Origin: Emticicia oligotrophica DSM 17448
Lineage (GTDB): Bacteria; Bacteroidota; Bacteroidia; Cytophagales; Spirosomataceae
NCBI RefSeq assembly: GCF_000263195.1
Contig: NC_018748.1
Coordinates: 1,922,001-1,986,000 of the forward strand
Direction: 5' to 3'
DNA: 64,000 bases
A program made the translations under genes and the position numbers. This document shows, in pieces, positions 54,266-62,014 of the stretch (within the stretch, counting starts at the first letter, position 1; every line of letters starts with the position of its first letter). Under the pieces are notes generated by a model. The model did no database searches. It saw only the letters and a list, made by a program, of their open reading frames with translations, and was not told the origin of the DNA.

Positions 54266-57200
54266 TTATTTATTTGATAATTCATCGAATGAAAGTGCTA
54301 CATAATACATTGTGCCAACGGCCGCACTACCAAATGCTTGGATGTATGGTTTGCCACCGATGTTTGTTCCACCGATTTTCAATACCGATTTCATGCTTGG
54401 TAATTTAAGGCTGATTTGTGCATCAAGGTTTGTAATTGCAGGCACTTTTGTATTTGTAAATAAAGCCTGAGTTGCATCAGATGGTTGAACAAAACTTGCT
54501 TCCCAAGTGAATTGGTCTTGGTGACGTAAGTTTACGTTGAAACCAAATTTCTCTCCACTTCCCAAACGTTTTCCGAAGCTAACGTTATAGCGATTCTTAG
54601 GCGTGTTGAAACCAGCATATTGTTGGTCAGGCGTTGGAGTAAATCCTTTAAGATTATTTTGAGCGAAATTCAAGCCAACATTATACCCTTTCGATAAAGA
54701 ATAGTTCGCACTAATCGCAAAACCATTTGCTCTGATATCTTCGCTTGTATTTGATACACGAGAATATCCTTTCAACAAACCTGCACCAATACCTGATTCG
54801 ATTGGTAAACCTGGTGCTGCTGGTGCAGTTGGAACCACGATTACAGTTCCACCGATGAAGTTTCTGTATTTACTTGTATAGAAATAAGAATCAATGAATA
54901 ATTTTTTAGCAATTAAGCCTTTGTAACCAATTTCATACGATTCGATTTTTTCAGGAACTAACTTTTTCGCTTGGTATTTAGGTAATGCTGCCAATCCAAA
55001 TGCTGGAGCAACTTGTGCAGTAACTCCCGGTACATTTGCAGCAAGAGCTTTTGCTAACTCAGCATTGAAAGCTGGTTGGAAGTTAGCAGCAAGTGCACCT
55101 GGTAAAGTAGCACTTACACCTGCTTGAATATTGCTTTGGATTGTTGCTTGCGTTGCAGGAAGTGCAATTTGCTGAGCGACTCCAGCTTGAATAGCTGATT
55201 GAGTAGCAGGAAGGGCCAATTGAGAAGCAATCCCTGCTTGGATAGCAGCAGCAGCTTGTTCGGCAGCTAATGTTCCAGCGGCAACTGCAGCATTTACTTG
55301 TGCTGTTACGGCAGATGTAATTTGTTGGGTTACGGCAGCTGTAACACCAGCAGTTACTTGTTGTGTAACAATTGAGTTAACTTGTTGTGTAACCCCAGCT
55401 GTAACTTGCTGCGTAATAGCGGCTGTAACTCCCGCAGTGATAGCAGGTGTTGCTTGTGCAGTAACGGCTGCAGTTGCATAAGCTTGAGCTTTAGCTAATA
55501 CATCGGCTGTGATATATTTTGATGGATTTGCTGAGAAATCAACCAAAGTTGCACGGTTAATACCAGAAGCAAGGCCATATCTTGCGTCAAATTCAGGAGT
55601 TGCACCAATCAAAATGCCTAGTGGCGTAGCTAGGTCGATGTATTGGTTTTGAGTAGTAGGAATACGGTAACCTGTTTGGAATGACGCACGAATGTTATGT
55701 TGTCCAAACGAAGCAACAGCTGATAAACGTGGTGTAAAGAATCCATCAAAGTTTTTACTCTTATCGTAGCGTAATGAACCCGAAAGTTTCAAGTGGTCTT
55801 TAAATAAGCTTTTAGCAGCTTGTAAGAAAGCACCATATTCGTTAATCGGAATAGTTCCATTACGGCCTTCTTTTGTATCAGAGAATAATGTACCGTTTGA
55901 ACGCAATTGGTATTGGCGGAAGTTAGCTCCACCCAATAACTCCATAAATTTGATTTGATTTTTGAAGTTATAAATGCCTTCTGCATGATAAAGGTTAGTT
56001 TTATCTAAGAAACCACCACCACCAGTGTTGATAGACGCATTACGTGCATTGTCTAAAGCTGTTTGGAATGCCGCAGTACCAGGAGTTGGCATGCCAGCAT
56101 CCGCCGCTTTTCTTGCCGCAATTGGGTCTTTAGATTTGTCGTATTCTGATTTGTAAGCAGCAAACCACTGGTCATCAGTCTTAACGGCTCTTTGCATAGC
56201 TAAAGCAACTAAACCAGCAGTGTAAGAATCACCCGAACGCTCTTGAGTAGTATAACCTCTTAAGGTAAAGTTATCACCACGAAGTTCGAGTTTAGCTTGT
56301 GTAAGATTGAAGTTACGAAGTGCATAACGGCCAGTACCTGTGTAAACAGTAGTACCGAAACCATAGTTAACTTGACCAACAGCCTCAACTTTTTCATTGA
56401 TACGATAGTGAAGAGCAATATTTGTTTTAAAAGATTTTGTGTTATAATCTACTAAATCTTTTTCTAAAAGACCAGTACGAGTTACTGGAACACCAGAAAC
56501 AACTCTTCTTGTTTCATCACCATAGGTGTTTACACCATCATAGTCAGTGTCGGCTCCTGCAAAACGAGTAGGGTCAGCCGAACCACCAACGTTTAAGTTA
56601 GAGTAGTCATTTGCTTGCCAGTCTTTAGCTGTTATGTACGCTAAGTTTACTTTGTAGGCGAATTTGTTGTCTTTTGAAGCTTTAGCATAACGAAACGAGA
56701 AGTCATAAAAAGGAGTTGTCTTCACATCTCTATTACTTGCACTCATTACGCCAGTCTTTACCGTTGCACTTGCACCTTGGTACAAGAATGGGCTTTTGCT
56801 ATTCATCAAAATCAAACCATTGATGGCATTTGGGCCATAAAGGGCCGAAGCCGCACCTGGAAGAATTTCAACGCTTTCAACATCTAGCTCAGGCATACCA
56901 ACGATATTATCAACTGGGAAGTTTAAGCCAGGAGCTTGGTTATCCATACCATCAATCATTTGTACGGTACGAGGGTTACCAGTAGCACCAAAACCACGCA
57001 TATTTACAGATTTAAAAAGTAAACCTTGCGTAGTCATGTCAATACCTTTCATGTTTGAAAGGGCGTCATAAAAAGATGGAGCTGGAGCTTCTTTGATACT
57101 TCGAATATCTAATTTCTCAACTGTTACAGGTGATTTCATTACAGATTCTTCAACCCTTGAAGCAGCTACAACAACTTCTTGACCCATGATTGCTTGTTCT

Positions 57201-57502
57201 TTCAGCGAAACATTAATGGCTGCATTATTACCCGATACACTCATTTCTTGAGATTCGTAGCCAACTGAAGTAATAACTATTGTAAATGGCGGAGGAGTTG
57301 ATACATTAAAAGAAAACTCACCTTTTGAGTTTGTGATTGTTCCAATCACTTTACCTTTTACCTGAACACTTACCCCAATAAGTGGTTCTTTAGTGGTAGC
57401 ATCGGTAACCGTCCCAGACACTTTTGTTTGAGCAAACGAGAGCTGTGTTATGAGAAAGCAGCAAATTCCGAGCAAACAATTTTTTACGGAAAGTTTGTAC
57501 AT
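54266..57502 (-). CDS. TonB-dependent outer-membrane receptor with a long tetrapeptide-repeat insertion
   Basis: From ATG 57502 the protein is about 1078 residues with signal peptide LLGICCFLITQLSFAQ. A CarboxypepD_reg-like domain follows (KVSGTVTDATTKEPLIGVSV). The plug domain contains SFYDALSNMKGIDM and VEILPGAASALYGPNAINGL, and a 22-strand-type barrel ends the protein. No SusD partner is adjacent, so it is not a classic SusCD pair, and the substrate is unknown. Residues about 674-837 are a low-complexity insertion with period 4, [VI]-T-x-x, such as VTAGVTAAVTQQITSAVTAQ, then Ala/Gln/Pro-rich spacers. It lies in the barrel just before PEKIESYEIGYKGL. The promoter TATGTTTG is 42 bp upstream of the start. 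Confidence 0.93.
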   Translation of the reverse strand: MYKLSVKNCLLGICCFLITQLSFAQTKVSGTVTDATTKEPLIGVSVQVKGKVIGTITNSKGEFSFNVSTPPPFTIVITSVGYESQEMSVSGNNAAINVSLKEQAIMGQEVVVAASRVEESVMKSPVTVEKLDIRSIKEAPAPSFYDALSNMKGIDMTTQGLLFKSVNMRGFGATGNPRTVQMIDGMDNQAPGLNFPVDNIVGMPELDVESVEILPGAASALYGPNAINGLILMNSKSPFLYQGASATVKTGVMSASNRDVKTTPFYDFSFRYAKASKDNKFAYKVNLAYITAKDWQANDYSNLNVGGSADPTRFAGADTDYDGVNTYGDETRRVVSGVPVTRTGLLEKDLVDYNTKSFKTNIALHYRINEKVEAVGQVNYGFGTTVYTGTGRYALRNFNLTQAKLELRGDNFTLRGYTTQERSGDSYTAGLVALAMQRAVKTDDQWFAAYKSEYDKSKDPIAARKAADAGMPTPGTAAFQTALDNARNASINTGGGGFLDKTNLYHAEGIYNFKNQIKFMELLGGANFRQYQLRSNGTLFSDTKEGRNGTIPINEYGAFLQAAKSLFKDHLKLSGSLRYDKSKNFDGFFTPRLSAVASFGQHNIRASFQTGYRIPTTQNQYIDLATPLGILIGATPEFDARYGLASGINRATLVDFSANPSKYITADVLAKAQAYATAAVTAQATPAITAGVTAAITQQVTAGVTQQVNSIVTQQVTAGVTAAVTQQITSAVTAQVNAAVAAGTLAAEQAAAAIQAGIASQLALPATQSAIQAGVAQQIALPATQATIQSNIQAGVSATLPGALAANFQPAFNAELAKALAANVPGVTAQVAPAFGLAALPKYQAKKLVPEKIESYEIGYKGLIAKKLFIDSYFYTSKYRNFIGGTVIVVPTAPAAPGLPIESGIGAGLLKGYSRVSNTSEDIRANGFAISANYSLSKGYNVGLNFAQNNLKGFTPTPDQQYAGFNTPKNRYNVSFGKRLGSGEKFGFNVNLRHQDQFTWEASFVQPSDATQALFTNTKVPAITNLDAQISLKLPSMKSVLKIGGTNIGGKPYIQAFGSAAVGTMYYVALSFDELSNK
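54985..55480 (-). repeat. In-frame degenerate repeats inside the receptor gene
   Basis: About 500 bp encode tandem four-residue units rich in Val, Thr, Ala and Gln, with 12-nt periodicity. Later units are Ala/Gln/Pro-rich (GVAQQIALPATQATIQSN). The frame is uninterrupted, so this is a coding repeat, not a CRISPR array. Confidence 0.75.
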
Positions 57503-57544
57503 AGAGAATATTTGGTTAGTGGTTAACAAAACGTAATTTTGTGT

Positions 57545-57575
57545 CAAACATAGAAAAGAAAATAATAATATGCAA
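57545..57575 (-). promoter_or_regulatory. Putative Bacteroidota-type promoter of the receptor gene
   Basis: On the minus strand TTG, a 20-nt spacer, then TATGTTTG (8 of 8 to TAnnTTTG), ending 42 bp before the ATG. Confidence 0.6.
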
Positions 57576-57635
57576 GCATACTATTGGTAGTTTGTATTAA
57601 AATCATACAATTTTAACGAAAAATAGTTATATCCA

Positions 57636-58688
57636 ATGCAAAAGACAATTTTTCTAGTAATATTTTATTCACTCTGTACGTTTTTGTTTGAGACTCAAGC
57701 TCAAAAAAACGCTATTTTATCTACTCATTTTGATGCTAAAAATGTGCCCCCAGCCCCTAATTATGCTCAGAATGATGCGTGGGCGGCCTTGCCAACAAAA
57801 AATGACCCCGCCGATAGAATTCCGAACGGTTTATATGTAAACGAAAATCAAACTGAAGCTAAAGCAGATGTATTCTTTTTACATCCTACTACATTTACCT
57901 ATAAACCTCGTAACCAATATGAATGGAATGGAGATGTAAATGATGTAGAATTGAATGAAAAAACAGATAATTCAACCATTTTAAATCAAGCCTCAGCTTT
58001 CAATGGTTCTGGAAAAGTATATGCACCTCGTTATCGTCAGGCACACTACTACACTTTTCTGACACCCAATCAAGATGATAAAAAACAAGCCCTTGATTTG
58101 GCCTACACCGATATTAAGGCAGCTTTTGAATATTATTTAAAAAATTGGAATCAAGGTCGCCCAATTATTATTGCGTCTCATAGTCAGGGAACTATTCATG
58201 CAAAAAGATTACTGAAAGAGTTTTTTGATGGGAAGCCATTACAAAAACAATTAGTTGAGGCTTATCTCATCGGTATTGCTACGCAACCTAATACTTTTGA
58301 AAATATTCAAGCAAGTAAATCGGCAGAAGAAATAGGAGGATTTGTTTCATGGAATACTTTTGCTAGAGATTTCCTGCCCAAATATTACGAAGATGGCCTA
58401 AGTACATCTGTAAGTACAAACCCTCTTACATGGCGTTTAGATGAAGATTTTGCCCCTAAAGAACTAAATAAAGGTGGGGTTGGCTATAAGTTTACATTTG
58501 TAGAGCAAGCTGCCGATGCACAAAATCATAAAGGTGTTTTATGGATAAATAAACCATATATCAAAGGTCGTATATTTATAAATATGAAGGTATGGCACAT
58601 AGCTGATATAAATCTTTTTTGGATGAATATCAGAGAAAATGTAGCTTTACGTTTGGAAAGTTTTTTTAAAAACACCATAAAGCCATAG
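57636..58688 (+). CDS. Exported DUF3089 alpha/beta-hydrolase-like protein
   Basis: The 350-residue protein has a signal peptide ending TQAQ at about residue 22. The DUF3089 segments ADVFFLHPTTF, YAPRYRQAHYYTF and the nucleophile elbow IASHSQGTIHAKRLL (Ser at about 187) are present, followed by AYLIGIA and FVSWNTFA. An esterase or lipase activity is inferred from the fold; the substrate is unknown. The signal peptide indicates the periplasm. It is divergent from the TonB receptor with an 89-bp gap after the receptor promoter, and is followed by manC at 45 bp. Confidence 0.88.
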   Translation: MQKTIFLVIFYSLCTFLFETQAQKNAILSTHFDAKNVPPAPNYAQNDAWAALPTKNDPADRIPNGLYVNENQTEAKADVFFLHPTTFTYKPRNQYEWNGDVNDVELNEKTDNSTILNQASAFNGSGKVYAPRYRQAHYYTFLTPNQDDKKQALDLAYTDIKAAFEYYLKNWNQGRPIIIASHSQGTIHAKRLLKEFFDGKPLQKQLVEAYLIGIATQPNTFENIQASKSAEEIGGFVSWNTFARDFLPKYYEDGLSTSVSTNPLTWRLDEDFAPKELNKGGVGYKFTFVEQAADAQNHKGVLWINKPYIKGRIFINMKVWHIADINLFWMNIRENVALRLESFFKNTIKP

Positions 58689-58733
58689 TGATTAGCTATT
58701 TACAAAAATTATAACAAAGAAAATTCAATAGAA

Positions 58734-59831
58734 ATGCAACAAACAGATACCCAAAAAAATAATTCTGCAAATAATTATGTAGTTATTATGGCTGGTGGAG
58801 TCGGAACAAGATTCTGGCCGTTTAGTCGAACAACTAATCCCAAACAATTTCATGATGTATTGGGCGTTGGGAAAACAATGATTCAACAAACAGTTGAGCG
58901 TTTTGACGGGATTTGTCCGAAAGAAAACATTTACATTGTTACGAGCAAAGAATATTACGATATAACCAAGCAGCAATTGCCGTATTTGAGTGATGACCAA
59001 ATTTTACTTGAACCTAATCGCCGAAATACTGCTCCTTGTATAGCTTATGCCTGCTACAAGATTGGAGCTAAAAATCCTGAAGCCAACATTGTAGTTGCCC
59101 CTGCCGACCATATTATTCTGAAAGAGGAGGAGTTTCGTAAACGTATTAGTATTGCGTTGCATTTCTCGGCTAAAAACGATGTACTAGTTACTTTGGGTAT
59201 TACTCCAACTCGTCCAGATACAGGTTATGGTTATATCCAATTTTTAGAATCGGAAGGCGATATTAAACGAGTGGTAACTTTCACCGAAAAGCCAAATCTT
59301 GAATGGGCGGTTAAGTTTGTTGAAAGCGGCGAATTTGTTTGGAACGCTGGTATTTTCATTTGGAATGTAAATGCTATTAAAAAGTGTTTTGAGGCGTTTT
59401 TACCTGAAATGGCTGAGGCCTTTGAAGAAATAAAAGGAGATTTTTATTCAGAAAGAGAAGAAGAATCATTGAATAGGGCGTATCCTCAGTGCAAGAATAT
59501 CTCAATTGATAATGGTATTATGGAACGTGCTGAGAATGTTTTTGTGGTATTATCGGATATCGGTTGGTCAGATTTAGGAACTTGGAAGTCATTGTATGAA
59601 ATTTCAGATAAAGATGAAAATGAGAATGCGATTGATGCCCATACAATGCTTTATAATACCAAAAATTGTATCATAAAAACCCCTAAAGACCGCTTGGTGG
59701 TTGTTAATGGCTTAGATGGTTATATTGTGGCAGAATATGACAATGTTTTGATGATTTGTAAGAAAGATGATGAACAAAAAGTGAAGGAGTTTGTGGCGTC
59801 GGCAGGAGTGAAAGGGAAGGAGTTTGTGTAA
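58734..59831 (+). CDS. manC: Mannose-1-phosphate guanylyltransferase
   Basis: The 365-residue nucleotidyltransferase has the signature VIMAGGVGTRFWPFSR at about 17-32, LEPNRRNTAPCIAYA, VVAPADHIILKE and GYGYIQFL, then FTEKPNLEWAVKFV and FVWNAGIFIW. It makes GDP-mannose from mannose-1-phosphate and GTP for glycan and polysaccharide synthesis. It is the short form without the C-terminal phosphomannose isomerase domain (inferred from length). It begins 45 bp after the DUF3089 gene and is followed by a terminator. Confidence 0.95.
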   Translation: MQQTDTQKNNSANNYVVIMAGGVGTRFWPFSRTTNPKQFHDVLGVGKTMIQQTVERFDGICPKENIYIVTSKEYYDITKQQLPYLSDDQILLEPNRRNTAPCIAYACYKIGAKNPEANIVVAPADHIILKEEEFRKRISIALHFSAKNDVLVTLGITPTRPDTGYGYIQFLESEGDIKRVVTFTEKPNLEWAVKFVESGEFVWNAGIFIWNVNAIKKCFEAFLPEMAEAFEEIKGDFYSEREEESLNRAYPQCKNISIDNGIMERAENVFVVLSDIGWSDLGTWKSLYEISDKDENENAIDAHTMLYNTKNCIIKTPKDRLVVVNGLDGYIVAEYDNVLMICKKDDEQKVKEFVASAGVKGKEFV

Positions 59832-59881
59832 TAGTCGAAGCCCATTGAGCATTTTTTCTAAGACTTTAGTAATTTACAAGA

Positions 59882-59909
59882 GGGTTCGATTATTCGAATC
59901 CTTTTTTTT
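59882..59909 (+). terminator. Terminator of manC
   Basis: GGGTTCGA pairs with TTCGAATCC (imperfect) around a short loop and is followed by a run of eight T. Confidence 0.7.
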
Positions 59910-59936
59910 GAACCAAATTTTTTCTACGTAGGTTTT
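59908..59936 (+). promoter_or_regulatory. Possible promoter of the DsbA-family gene
   Basis: TTG directly after the manC terminator T run, an 18-nt spacer, then TAGGTTTT (7 of 8 to TAnnTTTG), ending 24 bp before the ATG at 59961. Confidence 0.4.
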
Positions 59937-59960
59937 ATTTGAAAATTAAGAATAGAGAGT

Positions 59961-60656
59961 ATGACTAAAAAAGCATTGCAAATAGATATTGTTTCGGATG
60001 TTGCTTGTCCGTGGTGTTATATTGGAAAAAAACATTTAGAAAAAGCACTTGAAAATTTTGATAGCCAGCCAGTAGAGATTACTTGGCATCCATTTCAACT
60101 CGACCCAACAATTCCAATGGAGGGTTTAGATAGAGAAACATACTTCATCAATAAATTCGGAAGTAAAGAGAGAATTGAACCTATGTTTGAGCGTGTAGTT
60201 GGTGTTGGGCAGCAAGCGGGTATTCAACTCAAGTTTGATAAAATGCCGAAGGTGATGAATACAATTCCTTTACACAAAATCTTACATATTGCTCATGAAG
60301 AAGGTTTTCAGAATGAACTGGAAGAACGTTTTTTCAAAGCATACTTTACTGATGGCGTAGATTTTACGAATACCCAACAAGTAGTGGCTATTATGGAAGA
60401 GTTTGGATGGACGAAAGAGAAAACAGAAGGTGTTTTAAGCAGCGAAGAAATTTCTTATAACGTTATACAAGAAATTAAGCATTTTCAGAATTTGGGTATT
60501 TCGAGTGTTCCGTTCTTTATTATTAATAAAAAGTATGGTATTAGCGGGGCACAACCGACCAGTGTGTTCTTAGATACACTCAATAAAGTATCAGCTGAAA
60601 TGAAACCTGTTGAGGCTGTTGGTGAAGCCTGCGACATTAATGATAAAAATTGTTAA
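59961..60656 (+). CDS. DsbA-family (FrnE-like) thiol oxidoreductase
   Basis: The 231-residue protein has a thioredoxin fold with active site VACPWCYIGKKHLEKAL (Cys 16 and 19), a helical insertion, and the cis-Pro loop GISSVPFFIINKKYGISGAQ at about 180. There is no signal peptide, so unlike classical DsbA it is cytoplasmic, as for the FrnE/2-hydroxychromene isomerase-like branch. Likely roles are disulfide isomerisation or oxidative-stress protection (family inference). It ends with a Cys pair (GEACDINDKNC). Confidence 0.92.
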   Translation: MTKKALQIDIVSDVACPWCYIGKKHLEKALENFDSQPVEITWHPFQLDPTIPMEGLDRETYFINKFGSKERIEPMFERVVGVGQQAGIQLKFDKMPKVMNTIPLHKILHIAHEEGFQNELEERFFKAYFTDGVDFTNTQQVVAIMEEFGWTKEKTEGVLSSEEISYNVIQEIKHFQNLGISSVPFFIINKKYGISGAQPTSVFLDTLNKVSAEMKPVEAVGEACDINDKNC

Positions 60657-60663
60657 TGATGTT

Positions 60664-60694
60664 TACCGTTGTTTGTTAAATACAAACAACGGTA
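60664..60694. terminator. Terminator of the DsbA-family gene
   Basis: TACCGTTGTTTGT pairs with ACAAACAACGGTA (13 bp) across TAAAT and is followed by TTTTATTTC. Confidence 0.8.
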
Positions 60695-60771
60695 TTTTAT
60701 TTCTTCCATTGGTTTTTGTGCTGTTTGAACGATATAAACTTACAAGCGAATGTCCTGTTTAAGGAGTATTT

Positions 60772-61122
60772 TTAGAAAAATGCATCTTCAAAGTGAGCAA
60801 TCTCGAAATATTTGCCTACGGTAATTGCAATAATATCGAAACGTACGTGTCCATGCCAGTTGTTTTGATAGATATAGTTTTCAGCAGTTTTAATAATTAA
60901 ATTCGCTTTTGCTTTTGAAATAGTCTGTTCAGGAAACCCATGTGCGACCTCAGAGCGAGCTCTTACTTCAACAAAAACCAACCAATTATCTTTTAAGGCA
61001 ATAATATCAATTTCTCCCTTGCCGTGAGCATAATTTTGGTCAAGTATTTCGTAACCTTTCTTTTGTAGATAGCCAACAGCCATTGCTTCGGCTTTACTTC
61101 CTGTTTCGTTGTGTTCTGCCAT
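60772..61122 (-). CDS. YraN/UPF0102-family putative endonuclease
   Basis: The 116-residue protein has the restriction-endonuclease-like YraN fold: GSKAEAMAVGYLQKKGYEIL at 8-27, NYAHGKGEIDIIALKDNWLVFVEVRAR-type sequence with the catalytic Asp and ExK-like residues at about 34-60, and VRFDIIAITV. The family has unknown physiological substrates; Holliday-junction-type nuclease activity is only a fold-based guess. Its start lies 8 bp from the REP-like element between it and psd. Confidence 0.92.
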   Translation of the reverse strand: MAEHNETGSKAEAMAVGYLQKKGYEILDQNYAHGKGEIDIIALKDNWLVFVEVRARSEVAHGFPEQTISKAKANLIIKTAENYIYQNNWHGHVRFDIIAITVGKYFEIAHFEDAFF

Positions 61123-61130
61123 CGCCGCAT

Positions 61131-61215
61131 GTAGAGGACAGGCTTTTAACCTGTCAATAATTACATCGTTGATAAAAAGAATAAGAAAAAAAGACAGGTT
61201 AAAAACCTGTCCTAC
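61131..61215. repeat. REP/BIME-like element: two inverted GTAG hairpins
   Basis: The left unit starts with GTAG at 61131 followed by hairpin GACAGG (61137-61142), loop, CCTGTC (61150-61155). The right unit is the mirror image: GACAGG (61193-61198), loop, CCTGTC (61206-61211), CTAC (61212-61215). The two halves are near-perfect inverted copies of each other. The right CTAC supplies the psd stop codon (TAG on the minus strand). The layout fits REP pairs (BIME). Confidence 0.65.
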
Positions 61216-61871
61216 ACTAATTCTGCGATGACCGTTTCGCCGCCTACGGGCTTGTCATCAATATTTACCAAAATTTTGGCGTCAAGTGGTAAGAAAATAT
61301 CAATTCTTGAACCAAATTTAATAAAACCAAATTCTGAGCCTTGTTCAACCGCTTGTCCCTCTTTTACATACCAGCAAATTCTACGAGCCAAAGCTCCAGC
61401 AATCTGACGGAATAAAACTTCCGTTCCATTTTCGTGTTTCACGACGATTGTCGTGCGTTCGTTTTCTGTACTTGATTTTGGATGCCAAGCAACTAAGTAT
61501 TTTCCTGCATGGTATTTGGCATAAGAAACAATACCCGAAATAGGATTAAAGTTTATATGCACGTTAAGTGGCGACATGAAAATAGAAACCTGACGGCGTG
61601 GGCCCTTGAAATATTCAGTTTCTACTACTTCTTCTATTACTACTACTTTGCCATCAGCTGGGGCAATTACGTGTTTTGAATTTTTAGGTGTAACGCGTGT
61701 CGGTTTACGGAAAAACTGAACGACAATTACAAATAAAAACATACTTACTACAAGTAGTAAAGTATGAAGAATTTCTTGTTCGGGTAAAAAATATCTTAGT
61801 GCGGCATTGGCTGCCAATAGTCCGATAATTGTAAGTGAAATAGTGCCTGTTCCTTCCTTATGAAGTGTCAT
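61212..61871 (-). CDS. psd: Phosphatidylserine decarboxylase, short pyruvoyl type
   Basis: The 219-residue pro-enzyme has two N-terminal hydrophobic segments (ISLTIIGLLAANAALRYF and LHTLLLVVSMFLFVIVV), then the core with VIAPADGKVVVIEEV, SIFMSPLNVHINFNPISG, YHAGKYLVAW and ERTTIVVKHENG. Self-cleavage at Gly-Ser in GFIKFGSRIDIFLP (about residue 190) should create the pyruvoyl group. It converts phosphatidylserine to phosphatidylethanolamine in the inner membrane. The length fits the PSD-A family. pssA is not adjacent in the window. The REP-like element forms its stop. Confidence 0.95.
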   Translation of the reverse strand: MTLHKEGTGTISLTIIGLLAANAALRYFLPEQEILHTLLLVVSMFLFVIVVQFFRKPTRVTPKNSKHVIAPADGKVVVIEEVVETEYFKGPRRQVSIFMSPLNVHINFNPISGIVSYAKYHAGKYLVAWHPKSSTENERTTIVVKHENGTEVLFRQIAGALARRICWYVKEGQAVEQGSEFGFIKFGSRIDIFLPLDAKILVNIDDKPVGGETVIAELV

Positions 61872-61970
61872 TGCTTTGAGGTGTTTAGTTTTTTAGAACC
61901 GCAAATATAATCAAACAATGTTTTTACGTTATCTTCACGGCTCAAATATTTACAGCAAATGTGTAAAAGC

Positions 61971-62000
61971 TGTGGATAAGTAGGTGTTTCACGTGGAAAA
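61971..62000. other. DnaA box adjoining a parS-like site
   Basis: TGTGGATAA at 61971-61979 is a perfect DnaA box on the reverse strand. TGTTTCACGTGGAAAA at 61985-62000 matches the B. subtilis parS (TGTTTCACGTGGAACA) at 15 of 16 positions. Both lie in the 143-bp gap between divergent psd and the membrane/TPR gene. Confidence 0.7.
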
Positions 62001-62014
62001 CTCTAAATGTATTT

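Noticed and set aside
54985-55480. Direct repeats that looked like a CRISPR array
   Set aside because: The repeats are in frame within the receptor, have 12-nt periodicity and no unique spacers.
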